Source: Chloroflexota bacterium (lineage in GTDB: Bacteria; Chloroflexota; UBA11872; VXNJ01). Taken from it: a stretch of 64,000 nucleotides of DNA. A program made the position numbers and the translations under genes. The DNA is taken from positions 62,001 through 126,000 of the forward strand of contig JAPOWW010000011.1 of the NCBI GenBank assembly GCA_026707405.1, in the 5' to 3' direction. Under the pieces are notes generated by a model. That model was not told where the DNA came from, ran no database searches, and worked only from the letters and a program-made list of their open reading frames with translations. Shown here one piece after another: positions 35,861 through 45,128 of this stretch (position 1 is its first letter; each line of letters starts with the position of its first letter).

Positions 35861-36133
35861 ACTCCTACACGCTGTCATCCCACTCTCAGGTGAACTCATT
35901 CTGATCGTCGCCGCTACGGTCTCCACGTCGACTAATCTCCAGTTGATTCCTCATCGACTCGATGAGCCTTTTGCTCCTAGTTCGGCATCTCCCAGACGCC
36001 TCCTGAACCAGTCAAACTGATTGACTCGCCAAACAACGCAGGTATAGCACGACGCGCGACGGGTTTGCTTAGCATTTCAGTAGCACGCAAGCTCTACTTG
36101 ATCATCTCGTCAATGGACGGGAAGGAAGACAAC
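35861..36133. promoter_or_regulatory. Upstream region of the decayed binding-protein gene, similar to that of the gene at 27335
   Basis: The segment 35928-36030 resembles 27121-27236 (shared GTCGCC...CAGTT...TCGATGA.CCT..T..TCC...TCGGCATC.. and CTGAAC.AGT....TGATTGAC-type runs). It ends in a matching promoter, TTGACT (36021-36026) and TATAGC (36043-36048) with 16 bases between. The two importer modules therefore share ancestry that includes this non-coding DNA. Confidence 0.5.
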
Positions 36134-37672
36134 ATGGGCGGAATTAGGGCTTCGCGGCGGATTATGCTGCGGAATTTGGCGTTGGGGGTCGGAGCTGTCG
36201 GAGCCGCCGCGTGAGCCGGTTGCGGTGAGACACAGGTAGTCACCGAAACCAAGATTCAAGAGGTTGTCAAGGAGGTACCAGTCGACAGGGTCGTCTCCCA
36301 GATCGTCGAAGTCGAAAAAGAGAGGGTTGTAGAGAAACCTGTCGAAGTGGAGGTCGAACGGGTCGTCACTCAGATCGTCGAAAAAGAGAAGATCGTTGAG
36401 AAAATCGTTACGGTCGAGGCGATGCCGGCAAAAGTGACCCCGGTAGAGATCGTCTTGTGGTCGTTCGACCCGTTGCACGTGAAGCACTTCACGCAGGTGG
36501 CGAGCCTTTGGAAAGATAAGTGGGCTCAATACGACCTGACGTTTGACTTCCTGACCGTCCCCTTCGACGAGCTAGTCACCAAGCTACTCGCCAACATGTC
36601 CGCCGGCGCGGAGCTACCCGATTTAACAGCAATCGAAATCGGCCAGTGGTCGAAATTCATGAAGGGCGACATAGCAGAGACTCAGCTCGTGGACCTAACG
36701 CCCTTGATAGGCGACGATCGCACCAAGTTCATAGAAGGACGCTGGACCCCATACATCAAAGATGGAAAGATCTATGGTGCCGAGAGCGTGCCGTCACTTT
36801 CTTATACTACCAGCCCGCGCTGTTTGAAAACGCAGGCGTCTCGCTGCCCATTGACACATGGGAAGAGTTTGCCGACAAGGGCAACGCGATGAAGTCGGCC
36901 GGTCACAGCATGATGCCTATTGACGCCCAGGGCGCCGTTCTATTCTGGATCATGTACCTGCAACGCGGCGGCTTCTTGTTTGACGAATCGGGCGACTTCG
37001 TGGTCGACGAGGATAAGAACCGGAACCTCGCAGTCGAAACGCTCAGGTTCATCAAGGAGAACATCGACACCGAGGACTTCTTGGGCATGAATGCTGGAGA
37101 TTTTTGGGGGCAGGACTCCTATGCTGCTTACCAGGACGCATCCCTGGCTGGTGTCACAATGCCCGACTGGTATCTTGACCTGTTTCTCAAGTCCGGGGCG
37201 AAGAACATGGAGGGGCAATGGCGTGTCCAAGCGCCCCCGATGTGGTCAGAGGGCGGTCATCGCACCGGCGTTCTCGGCGGTTCGGGTTTCGTCATCCTCC
37301 AGAATGGGCCCAACTACAACACGACTCCCGATCTCGTTTGGGACTTGCTGAGAACCTCGTACCTTTCAAAAGAAGGTCAGCTTTTGCGCTGGGAGGGCAT
37401 TCACTACTCGCCCACAATGTACGAAGCCATGGAGGATCCACGTTTTTGGGGAACTCCAAGACCCATATCTGGGCGGACAACAAATCGGTGAGGTCTACCT
37501 CTACACGTCGCAGAGCGTCCCGATTCCCTATCCGAGTCCCGTGATGAATGAGGTGAGGACCGAGCTTGCCAATCAGCTGACCGACGGATATTCGGGGGCC
37601 AAAACCCCCGAGCAGGCGATGGACGACTTCATCCGCAACAGCGAGGACATCGTCGCCAAGGCGGAGCGTTAG
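36134..37672 (+). pseudogene. Decayed sugar ABC transporter substrate-binding lipoprotein
   Basis: The gene is clearly a paralogue of those at 27335 and 45129, but three lesions break it. From ATG 36134 the signal peptide SRRIMLRNLALGVGAVGAAA runs into TGA (36212-36214) exactly where the residue before the lipobox AGC should be. After the VEK-rich linker, one base is missing near 36792 (VP then VTFLYYQPALF in the next frame). One extra G sits in the run at 37448-37451, which restores the first frame so that the sequence ends ...SEDIVAKAER at TAG 37670. The permeases downstream are intact. Assembly error in homopolymers is possible for the second frameshift only. Confidence 0.85.
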
Positions 37673-37951
37673 GCACGTCCGTCGTCGACAATGCTGTCCC
37701 GATCGCGAAGGTGCTGGTCATTGCGTATTGCGACGTCCGCGATTAGAAAGATCTGTGGCCATAGCGCAGTACCGGTTCAACTAGACAAGGGCAAGCGCAA
37801 CTGGGAGCACAAGCGAATGAACTGTAGTCAGATTCCATTGCGATCTAACTGATCTGGTCGATGGAAGATCCGGCGACGAATATGAGGGATGACTCCACCG
37901 GACCGTTGGACAGGTCCCTGACCCCGCCCGTCTCAGTCGTGACGTAGAAAC

Positions 37952-38890
37952 ATGGCAGGGATGCGCGCGGCATCGGACGCATCGCTCGGTCCAGCATTTC
38001 CAGAGACCCCCCGCTGGTGGACGCGCAACCAGAAGCGCCTAGCGCCGTACGTCTTCATATCGCCCTTCTACATCCTATTCTTCGCTTTCTTCCTCGGACC
38101 ATCAATTTTCGCGTTCTATTTGGCGTTTCAAGAATGGACTGGTTTAGGCGCTCCGGAGTTCGTTGGCCTTCGAAATTTCCTGGACTTGGTGGAAGACAGA
38201 ACTTTTCGCCAAGCGGTCGTCAATTCAGCCTTCTATTCTGCCGCCAGCCTCTTTGTCATCACGCCGTTGTCCCTGCTGTTGGCTGTCGCACTCAACTCTA
38301 GGTTCGTAAGGGCGAAGATCGTATTCCGCACGGTCTTCTTTCTTCCGATACTCACGTCGACGATCGCGATCGCCCTCGTTTTCGTCTTGCTCTATGGGAC
38401 CCGCTACGGACTTCTTAACGCGCCCTTGGTGGCGCTAGACATCCAGCCGATCGACTGGCTGGGAAGTAAAGTCTGGTCGAAAATCGCCGTCACCGGCCTG
38501 ATTCTATGGCGCTGGGTCGGGTTCAACATGATCTATTTTCTGGCCGGTCTACAGGCGATCCCTCAGCATCTCTACGAGGCGGCGAAAGTCGACGGCGCCA
38601 ATCACTGGCAGAGCCTTCGTTTCATAACTCTGCCAATGTTACGACCGGTGATTCTCTTCGTAACTGTAATCGTTCTGATCGGCTCGGCGCAGATATTCGA
38701 CGAGCCCTACATTCTCACGGAGGGCGAGCCGGCGGAATCCAGTACGAGTTTGGCGATGTACCTATATCGGGTCGGTCTCCACTTCCTGAGTTTCGGATAT
38801 GCGTCGGCGATCGGCACCGTGTTCTTTATCGCGATTTTCGCGTTCTCATGGATGCAGCTTCGAGTTCTGGGTGTTTTCCGTGACGACTGA
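37952..38890 (+). CDS. Sugar ABC transporter permease (MalF/UgpA-like)
   Basis: The 312-residue membrane protein has six predicted TM helices and the EAA loop EAAKVDGANHWQSLRFITLPML near residues 208-230. The N-terminal part PYVFISPFYILFFAFFLGPS and the GEPAESSTSLAMYLY segment fit the MalF/UgpA subgroup. It is intact although the binding-protein gene 280 bases upstream is broken, so it may work with another receptor from this window or may be starting to decay. No ribosome-binding site better than GTAGAAA precedes the ATG. Confidence 0.9.
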   Translation: MAGMRAASDASLGPAFPETPRWWTRNQKRLAPYVFISPFYILFFAFFLGPSIFAFYLAFQEWTGLGAPEFVGLRNFLDLVEDRTFRQAVVNSAFYSAASLFVITPLSLLLAVALNSRFVRAKIVFRTVFFLPILTSTIAIALVFVLLYGTRYGLLNAPLVALDIQPIDWLGSKVWSKIAVTGLILWRWVGFNMIYFLAGLQAIPQHLYEAAKVDGANHWQSLRFITLPMLRPVILFVTVIVLIGSAQIFDEPYILTEGEPAESSTSLAMYLYRVGLHFLSFGYASAIGTVFFIAIFAFSWMQLRVLGVFRDD

Positions 38891-38901
38891 AATCCGATCC
38901 G

Positions 38902-39798
38902 TTGGCGATTTCCAGTTCTGGAACAGTGATTTGCTACAGCGACCTACTTGCCGTGGCTGAACTCCTGGGAAAGCTCGGACCGCGTATCGGTGTGGGGGCG
39001 ATCCATGCGATCTTGCTTCTTGGGGCGGCCGCAGCTTGGTTTCCGTTTCTCTGGATGGTGCTTGCATCGCTCAAGTCAAATACCGAGATCTTCAGATATC
39101 CACCGACGCTCTGGCCTCAAGAGCTCCAACTCGAAAACTTGACGACCCTATTTGAGGAGAAGCCATTCGCATCCTGGAATTTCAATAGTATCTGGATCGC
39201 AATTGTGGGCACGCTTCTCACGCTTTTCTTCAGCTCACTGGCCGGGTTCGGCTTTGGAAAGTACAAGTTCAAGGGGCGAACAGTTCTCTTCGCGGTCTTG
39301 ATCGGATCGTTGATCATCCCGTTCCAATTGATCCTTACCCCACTCTTTGTCGTCATCGGGAAGCTTGGGTGGATAGACAACTATCTTGCCCTCTTCGTCC
39401 CATTCGTAGCGCCTGCCTTCGGGATATTCCTTATGAAGCAGTTCATGGCCCGGATTCCCGACGAATTGCTTGACGCGGCGCGCATTGATGGCGGCTCGGA
39501 GTTCCTGATTTACCGCATAATAATCGTGCCGATGGTACGTCCCGGACTCGCTGCGCTAGCCATATTCACCTTCCTCAACTTCTGGAATAGTTTTCTATGG
39601 CCACTGGTCGTTCTGCGCAGCGACGATCACTACACGCTGCCCGTCGGGATGGCCACCTTCTACGCTGTCTTGATCCGAGTCGAGTACGGCGCGATTATGC
39701 TCGGTTCGACCCTAATTTCCCTCCCCATCATTGTTTTATTCTTGCTCATGCAGCGGCATTTCATCTCCGGTCTCACGCTGGGCTCGGTACGAGAATAG
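38902..39798 (+). CDS. Sugar ABC transporter permease (MalG/UgpE-like)
   Basis: This MalG/UgpE-type subunit of 298 residues has the EAA loop ELLDAARIDGGSEFLIYRIIIVP near residues 190-212 and IFLMKQFMARIP before it. The start is uncertain: the TTG at 38902 gives a polar leader, and a GTG at 38953 (before AELLGKLGPR) would give a more usual N-terminus. It follows its partner permease by 11 bases. The C-terminus ends in QRHFISGLTLGSVRE, a normal ending. No ATPase gene follows. Confidence 0.9.
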   Translation: MAISSSGTVICYSDLLAVAELLGKLGPRIGVGAIHAILLLGAAAAWFPFLWMVLASLKSNTEIFRYPPTLWPQELQLENLTTLFEEKPFASWNFNSIWIAIVGTLLTLFFSSLAGFGFGKYKFKGRTVLFAVLIGSLIIPFQLILTPLFVVIGKLGWIDNYLALFVPFVAPAFGIFLMKQFMARIPDELLDAARIDGGSEFLIYRIIIVPMVRPGLAALAIFTFLNFWNSFLWPLVVLRSDDHYTLPVGMATFYAVLIRVEYGAIMLGSTLISLPIIVLFLLMQRHFISGLTLGSVRE

Positions 39799-39900
39799 GA
39801 ATTGAGGCTGCGCTATATTGACGTTAGAAGGTAAGAGAGCATTTTCCATTCCGCGGTACCGACTTCAGCAAGACCAGTCCGACATCGCTAATGTCGCACA

Positions 39901-41004
39901 ATGACTGATTCAGACCGGCTCGCCCGAATCGAGCGAGTGAGCCGCTTTTTCCCCGCGCACGAGCAGCTTAGGCAGCGCTATGACAGCGAGAGCCGGCGGT
40001 TCGCGGTTGATGTAAGTAGTCGACAAGCATTCCAGACTTGGCGACGCGAGACTCCTGTCCACCTGCGCAGTATTTCCGGCATCGACGCGCTGCGCGCCGC
40101 GCCTCCGCAAGCGCGCGTTACTGAATCAGTGCCCTGCGACGGCTACGTGAGGCAACGTGTAGAGATTCATACGGAGCCCTTAGTCGTGATGACCATGTAC
40201 GTCTTGATACCAGACGACTTGAGGCGTGGCGAGCGGCGTCCGGCAGTCATTACACCTCACGGCCATGGTAGCGGCGGCAAGCTTAGCGTCGTTGGCAGGA
40301 CTGAAATACCGGCGATCGCGGACTCGGTACGCGAATATAACTACGCGTACGGACATCGCTTCGCCCAGCGGGGCCTGGTAGTCTTCGCGCCGGATGCTCG
40401 CGGCTGGGGAGAGCGGCGCGAGCCGGTGCGCCAAGTCGAAAGCGAGGATCATTTCAAGCGAGGCTCGTGCGCGGAGCTCAACTACGTCGCAATCAGTCTG
40501 GGCCTGTCGCTATCCGGCATGTACGCCTTTGAACTGATGAGATTGATCGACTACATCCAGTCCAGGCCCGACTGTGACCCTGATCGCATAGGTTGTGCCG
40601 GGCTGAGTGGAGGGGGCCATCAAACCCTGTGGCTGGCGGCGCTGGACGAACGCGTTCGCGCCGCCGTAATAAGTGGGTACTTCTATGGGAGCCGCGAATC
40701 GCTGCTCGACAGGAACGATAACTGCGCCTGCAACTACGTTCCCGGCCTCTGGCAGGCAGTGGACATGGGAGATATGGGCGCGCTCGTAGCGCCGCGACCC
40801 TTGCTTATCGAGGCAGGTGATCGCGATCCTCTCAACGGCGCCAGTGGGCTGGACAACGTCAGATCCCAGGTGGATATTGCGGGCGCCGCGTATAGGTTTC
40901 TCGACGCCGACGCGAACCTGGTTCTCGACATACGCCGAGGCGAGCATCAGTGGTTTGGCGATCTGGCTGAACCGTGGCTCGTGGATCGGCTAACGGAAGC
41001 CTGA
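39901..41004 (+). CDS. Acetyl-esterase or dienelactone-hydrolase-like alpha/beta hydrolase
   Basis: The 367-residue protein has an alpha/beta-hydrolase core. The oxyanion region PAVITPHGHGSGG is near residue 113, FAPDARGWGERR near 162 (the DxRGxG turn of this family), and the nucleophile in CAGLSGGGHQT near 236 (Ser). The acid lies in LIEAGDRDPLNG near 302 and the base in GEHQWFG near 350. This matches cephalosporin-C deacetylase/acetyl-xylan-esterase-like proteins. It has no signal peptide, so it would remove acyl groups from imported sugars. It lies 102 bases after the second importer module and may be transcribed with it. Confidence 0.75.
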   Translation: MTDSDRLARIERVSRFFPAHEQLRQRYDSESRRFAVDVSSRQAFQTWRRETPVHLRSISGIDALRAAPPQARVTESVPCDGYVRQRVEIHTEPLVVMTMYVLIPDDLRRGERRPAVITPHGHGSGGKLSVVGRTEIPAIADSVREYNYAYGHRFAQRGLVVFAPDARGWGERREPVRQVESEDHFKRGSCAELNYVAISLGLSLSGMYAFELMRLIDYIQSRPDCDPDRIGCAGLSGGGHQTLWLAALDERVRAAVISGYFYGSRESLLDRNDNCACNYVPGLWQAVDMGDMGALVAPRPLLIEAGDRDPLNGASGLDNVRSQVDIAGAAYRFLDADANLVLDIRRGEHQWFGDLAEPWLVDRLTEA

Positions 41005-41102
41005 ACGCCCGAGCAGGCAGGTTATTGGGTGTGGGGTGTTTTGGGCCACGTCGGCGTCCGGTAGTGTGACGGAAATGAGAAGTCGGTCCATCTAGGAACG
41101 GC

Positions 41103-41262
41103 GTGACTAGCACTGATTCAAACCTGAACAGTTCTGCGCCACTGAGGCGCTTGGTGCTCAGAGGCGGTCGAGTATTCGACGGCAGCGGCGCCGATCCGGT
41201 CGAAGATGGCGTGGTTGTAGTCGAAGGCGAGCGGATTGCCGCGATCAGGCTCGGGACCCCAA
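41103..41262 (+). pseudogene. Truncated amidohydrolase N-terminus
   Basis: The frame from GTG 41103 encodes the unmistakable first strand region of imidazolonepropionase-like amidohydrolases: RRLVLRGGRVFDGSGADPVEDGVVVVEGERIAAI. These proteins normally run to 400 residues and carry an HxH metal motif. Here homology stops at about 41250, and the frame ends at 41297. The break point coincides with the start of the sequence shared with 35681 onward, so the gene has been cut by the same rearrangement. Confidence 0.75.
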
Positions 41263-41475
41263 GTCTCCATCGATTGTACTTACATCGCATAAAATGACCT
41301 CTCATTCGCAGCGATCATCAATAGGTAGTTTATTGATTTAGTTCCAGGAGGAGCGCTCCAGCCAAATGGCGACATGGGCCATCCGGGCGGTAGTGCTGGT
41401 CGCGTTCCTGGATCTATTCATACAGCTCCCCGTGATTTCGGCCTATGCGAGGTCGCTGGGCGCGACGGCCTCGAT
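41263..41475 (+). repeat. Intact copy of the duplicated MFS upstream and 5' segment
   Basis: This segment aligns with the relic at 35681-35860. The match includes TGACCTCTCATTCGCAG, identical in both (41295-41311 and 35713-35729), the TTGATTTAG element (41333-41341) and the first coding bases of the MFS gene from 41387. It holds the probable control region of the MFS gene, with AGGAGG at 41346-41351 before the ATG. Confidence 0.8.
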
Positions 41476-42526
41476 GGGCGGCGCTATCGTCGGCATGTAC
41501 TCGGCGTCGAACCTCGTCGGCAACGTCGGCGCGGGCCTGCTTCTGGACAAACTCAACCGCAAGCGCCTGATAACCATAGGCATGCTGCTCACGGCGGCGG
41601 CGCTCTACCTTTACGACTTCGCCTCGACCCCGGGTCAGCTTCTTGCTCTGCGCGCCTTCCACGGGCTGGTAGCCGGCGTCCTGGCTCCCGGCGCGTTCGC
41701 AATGCTGGGCGACCGAACGACTCTGCACCGCACCCGCTCTATTGGAATGAGCGGCGCCCTGATAGCGGTGTCGGCAGTAATCGGTCCGCCGCTGGCCGGA
41801 TATATTCGCGATCTTTGGGGATTCGGAGCGGTGTTCGCCACCAGCGGCACGCTGATGCTGCTGGCCGCCATAGTGTTCTTGATAAAGGTGCCCTCCATGC
41901 CGATAGAGGCGATCCGGGATCGGGCTGTGGCCGGCACCCGCACCTCCACCCCGACGTGGCGGAGACTGACTCCGGTGTTCTGCGCGGTGCTGGCGATGAC
42001 GTTCGGTATTGGCTCATTGATAAATCACCTCCCGATAGCGCTTGAGCTCGCCGGCGCGGCGCCGCGTACCGCAGGCATCGCCTTCGCGACGTTCTCGCTG
42101 ATGGCGGCGGTGGTCATGGCCAGTCCGGTGCACAGGGCGATTGACGGCGTCTCACGCAGGCTCGCGGTATCGCTGGGGTTTGCGCTGCTTGGCGGCAGCA
42201 GCGTCATTCTGGGAGTTTCCAACGGTACGGCGGCTCCTGCATTCGGCGCCATGGTGGTGTTCGGACTCGGCTTCGGTCTGCTGTTTCCATCTCTGGGCGC
42301 GACGGTCTCGGAGATTACGTCGAGTCGCCGCACGGGTACCGCCTTCGGCATCTTCTACGCCGTCTACTCATTGGGCGTCGTCCTTGGATCTACGGTGTCC
42401 GGCATAGTGGCGGAGATGGCGGCCGGTCTCGGCGCGCCCTTCTTCGTCAGCGCAGCAGTCGCGCTGATAGCACTGCCGACAGCGGTCTACATACGGGCTG
42501 CTCGCCGAGGGACAGCCTTCGCCTAG
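41366..42526 (+). CDS. MFS transporter
   Basis: The 386-residue protein has twelve likely TM helices and MFS motifs. LLLDKLNRKRLITIGM between helices 2 and 3 (near residue 58) is a form of the GxLaDrxGrkxxl motif. A FHGLVAGVLAPGAFAMLGD in helices 4-5 contains an Arg-equivalent position, and VFGLGFGLLFPSLGATVSEI is near 300. It resembles drug or small-metabolite exporters and sugar-phosphate transporters. A degenerate copy of its 5' end lies 5.6 kb upstream. The gene stands alone, so control by the palindrome at 41295-41317 is plausible. Confidence 0.88.
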   Translation: MATWAIRAVVLVAFLDLFIQLPVISAYARSLGATASMGGAIVGMYSASNLVGNVGAGLLLDKLNRKRLITIGMLLTAAALYLYDFASTPGQLLALRAFHGLVAGVLAPGAFAMLGDRTTLHRTRSIGMSGALIAVSAVIGPPLAGYIRDLWGFGAVFATSGTLMLLAAIVFLIKVPSMPIEAIRDRAVAGTRTSTPTWRRLTPVFCAVLAMTFGIGSLINHLPIALELAGAAPRTAGIAFATFSLMAAVVMASPVHRAIDGVSRRLAVSLGFALLGGSSVILGVSNGTAAPAFGAMVVFGLGFGLLFPSLGATVSEITSSRRTGTAFGIFYAVYSLGVVLGSTVSGIVAEMAAGLGAPFFVSAAVALIALPTAVYIRAARRGTAFA

Positions 42527-42845
42527 CTCATCATGACCGCGGGTCTGACGTGCAGGCAGAGCATCGGGGGATGGGATTTTCAGTTCCGGGGGGACTAGGA
42601 ACGAAGAGGGCGCGTGTCACGTTGCGGAGCTGCCCTTCGTCTACTGTGACGGGTCCTTTGCGTCGGAAGTTAGAGTATTGAGGCCGTTGCCGCGCCAGCG
42701 GGTGCGTCGGTGAGAGAGAGGCCGTCGGTTTTGATCGACTACCGCATTGTGAAACGCAGCGTGGAGCCGGCCTGCAAAGACTCGCGCTTGAGTAGGGTGT
42801 GGTGGGAACAACGGAAATCCTGGTTTAGTGGAAGGATGGGCTGAG
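42527..42845. other. Intergenic stretch with no gene seen
   Basis: These 319 bases lie between the MFS gene and the first of two coupled oxidoreductase genes. I see no coding frame or clear hairpin. GGAAGG at 42831-42836 is the ribosome-binding site of the next gene. Confidence 0.4.
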
Positions 42846-43916
42846 ATGGAACCTGTAAGAGTGGGGTTTGTCGGCGGAGGGGAGCACGCCCGCATGAGCC
42901 TCTATCCGAGCCTGCGGCACGCGTTCGGAGGCTCGCCTAGCGGATTGCCGTCGCTTGTCGCCTCTCACGCCGGCGAGCGGTTGCCCGAACTGGGAGCGGA
43001 GTTGGTTGCGGTCGCCGAGCACAAACGCGATCACGCCGAGATAATCGCCTCCTTCCACGGCGGGCGTGAGATCTACACCGATCATCGAGAGATGCTGGAC
43101 AAGGCCGACATCGACTGCGTGATCGTCTGCCTGCATCCCAAGACTCAGGCCGATGTTGCAATCGACTGTTTGAACGCCGGCAAGCACGTCTGGGTGGAAA
43201 AGCCGCCGGCGGAAACGATCGCGAACTCCAACCGCATGAAGGACGCCGCCGATACCAACAGTAAGATCGTCGTCGTCGGTTTCATGAAGCGGTTCTCGCA
43301 GCCATACATGCGTGCTAAGTCAATAGTTGAGCTGCCGAATTTCGGAGAGCCCAGTATGTATGAAGGGCGGTATACCTACGGCCAGTATCCGGTCGACGTG
43401 TACGACTTCCTGAACGGGTTCTGCATACATCATCTCGACCTGCCCAGGTTCTTCATGGGTGAGATCGATACCGTCTACGCTGAGCGCGTTTCGAGGGGAA
43501 CTGGTCTCGACGGCTACGCGATCACTCTCAGGTTTGCGAACGACGCGCTCGGCCTCATCAACGTCAACTGCTTGGAGGGCATGCACAACAACTGGAGTGA
43601 GCGTGTCGCGGTCACCGGGGTTGGCAGCCGGGTGTTCGTGGAAAACTGGCGGCGTGTGATCGCTTTCCTGGACGGCGAAGACGAGATGCGTTACTGGGAG
43701 CCTGACGACATCCAGCCGACCGACGACGCCAACAGCCTCAACATCCATGGCTTCGTAGGTGAGATTCGGCACTTCATCGAGAGCATTTCGAACGGAGCGG
43801 AGCCGGTTTCCAGTATCGAAAATGCAATAGAGGCGGTAAGGCTGCAAGAGGCGATCAAGCTTTCGGTCAAGAACGATTGCCGCGTCAAGCTCTCCGAGGT
43901 GACCGAGGATGTTTAG
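42846..43916 (+). CDS. Gfo/Idh/MocA family oxidoreductase
   Basis: The 356-residue sugar dehydrogenase-like protein begins VRVGFVGGGEHARMSLYPSL (Rossmann motif). It has WVEKPPAE (catalytic Lys near residue 119) and the C-terminal HHLDLPRFFMGE segment. The ATG at 42846 has GGAAGG nine bases before it; a GTG at 42828 would add six residues. Its stop overlaps the next gene, also a Gfo/Idh/MocA protein, by eight bases. Such pairs can perform an oxidation at one carbon and a reduction at another, as in sugar epimerisation. Confidence 0.9.
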   Translation: MEPVRVGFVGGGEHARMSLYPSLRHAFGGSPSGLPSLVASHAGERLPELGAELVAVAEHKRDHAEIIASFHGGREIYTDHREMLDKADIDCVIVCLHPKTQADVAIDCLNAGKHVWVEKPPAETIANSNRMKDAADTNSKIVVVGFMKRFSQPYMRAKSIVELPNFGEPSMYEGRYTYGQYPVDVYDFLNGFCIHHLDLPRFFMGEIDTVYAERVSRGTGLDGYAITLRFANDALGLINVNCLEGMHNNWSERVAVTGVGSRVFVENWRRVIAFLDGEDEMRYWEPDDIQPTDDANSLNIHGFVGEIRHFIESISNGAEPVSSIENAIEAVRLQEAIKLSVKNDCRVKLSEVTEDV

Positions 43917-44982
43917 GGTCGGACTCGCGGGATACGATCTGTGGCCGCATACGCTGGCATTTATCAGGGCGCTCGAAGGCGCAGATTCCTGCAAGATCGT
44001 CGCAGTTTGGGACGAAGATCCCGAGGACCTCGAACTGCTCGTCAAGCACACGGGCGCCGATGGCTATACGAACCTGGACGACTTCGCTAACTCGGACATC
44101 GACGGCGGCATCCTCACCGTTCGGACGTCGGAGCGTATGGCGGTCTGCAAGGCCCTGGCTGCGGCCGGCAAGCACGTCCTGGCGGATAAGCCGATGGCCA
44201 TGAACGTTCGCGAGTGCGAGGAGATGATTGACGCCTGCTCTCAGGCCGGTGTCAAGCTGCTTGCGGGCTACAACTTCCGGTATTGGAAGACGTTCCCGCT
44301 CATGAAGCGTATATGGGACAGCGGCGAGTTGGGCGAGCCGCATCACATCTACTGTTCCTATCCGACGGGGATGCCCACCCGAACGGAGTCCGATAAGTCG
44401 CTGGCAAGCTGGTGGACGGACGCGTCGGCTACTCCTGGGGGGGCCTGGTTCACTCACGCCGATCACGCGTTGGATTTCGCGCGATGGATCTTCCGGGCGG
44501 AGATCGCCGAGGTCATGGCCGACATGCGAACGTTCGTTCATCGTGAATTCGAGACCGAGGACTACGGCGTGGGACATTACGTGCTCACGGATGGCTCCAC
44601 ATTGATAGTCCATTCCGACGGAATCTCGCCGGGCCCACAGTCGCGGCTCGATCTGAACGTGTACGGCACCAAAGGTGGCATGGCTTTCTCGTGGCGGCCA
44701 AAGTCACTTTTGCGCGTTTGGGGAGCGCCGTCGCTAGGAGCGGACTACGTTGAGTACGAAATCGACGACTCGTGGGACGTGGCGATGGGGGAGATGACGA
44801 GAGCGTGGGTTGAGTCAGCTTTGAACGACACTGAACCTCCCATAACGGGTCTGGACGGCCTGCGCGTGATGGAAGCTACGATCGCTTCGTACGAGTCGTC
44901 GCAGTTGGCAAAACGGGTGAAGCTGCGGGACATCCAAGCCCAGGCAGATTCCGGTTCAGACGTCCGGAGCGGGGTCATCTGA
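43909..44982 (+). CDS. Gfo/Idh/MocA family oxidoreductase
   Basis: The second member of the pair has 357 residues. The Rossmann strand reads FRVGLAGYDLWPHTL, with a weaker Gly motif than usual (GLAGYD). VLADKPMAM near residue 95 carries the catalytic Lys, and HADHALDFARWIF provides the C-terminal His/Asp region. It overlaps the preceding gene by eight bases and precedes the third importer module by 147 bases, so the pair may process its sugar. The unusual Gly motif may affect cofactor choice. Confidence 0.87.
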   Translation: MFRVGLAGYDLWPHTLAFIRALEGADSCKIVAVWDEDPEDLELLVKHTGADGYTNLDDFANSDIDGGILTVRTSERMAVCKALAAAGKHVLADKPMAMNVRECEEMIDACSQAGVKLLAGYNFRYWKTFPLMKRIWDSGELGEPHHIYCSYPTGMPTRTESDKSLASWWTDASATPGGAWFTHADHALDFARWIFRAEIAEVMADMRTFVHREFETEDYGVGHYVLTDGSTLIVHSDGISPGPQSRLDLNVYGTKGGMAFSWRPKSLLRVWGAPSLGADYVEYEIDDSWDVAMGEMTRAWVESALNDTEPPITGLDGLRVMEATIASYESSQLAKRVKLRDIQAQADSGSDVRSGVI

Positions 44983-45025
44983 CACCACGCCGAAACCGAT
45001 TACGACATAGGCAAATGTGAACCGC

Positions 45026-45054
45026 TTGACGTGATGCATAGGCGGTGCAAAAAT
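45026..45054 (+). promoter_or_regulatory. Possible promoter of the third ABC module
   Basis: TTGACG (45026-45031) is followed after 17 bases by AAAAAT (45049-45054), 75 bases before the binding-protein start. The -35 is good and the -10 is poor. The distance to the start matches that of the first module. Confidence 0.35.
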
Positions 45055-45128
45055 CGCCCGGTTGTACAAGACTGGGCACCTGCTGGTGTTTGGTACGGGG
45101 CATGTGGAACTTCGGGAGGATAGTCCGA

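Noticed and set aside
36212-36214. In-frame TGA as a possible selenocysteine codon
   Set aside because: It lies in the signal peptide just before the lipobox, no SECIS-like hairpin was seen, and two frameshifts follow in the same gene, so plain decay is the simpler reading.
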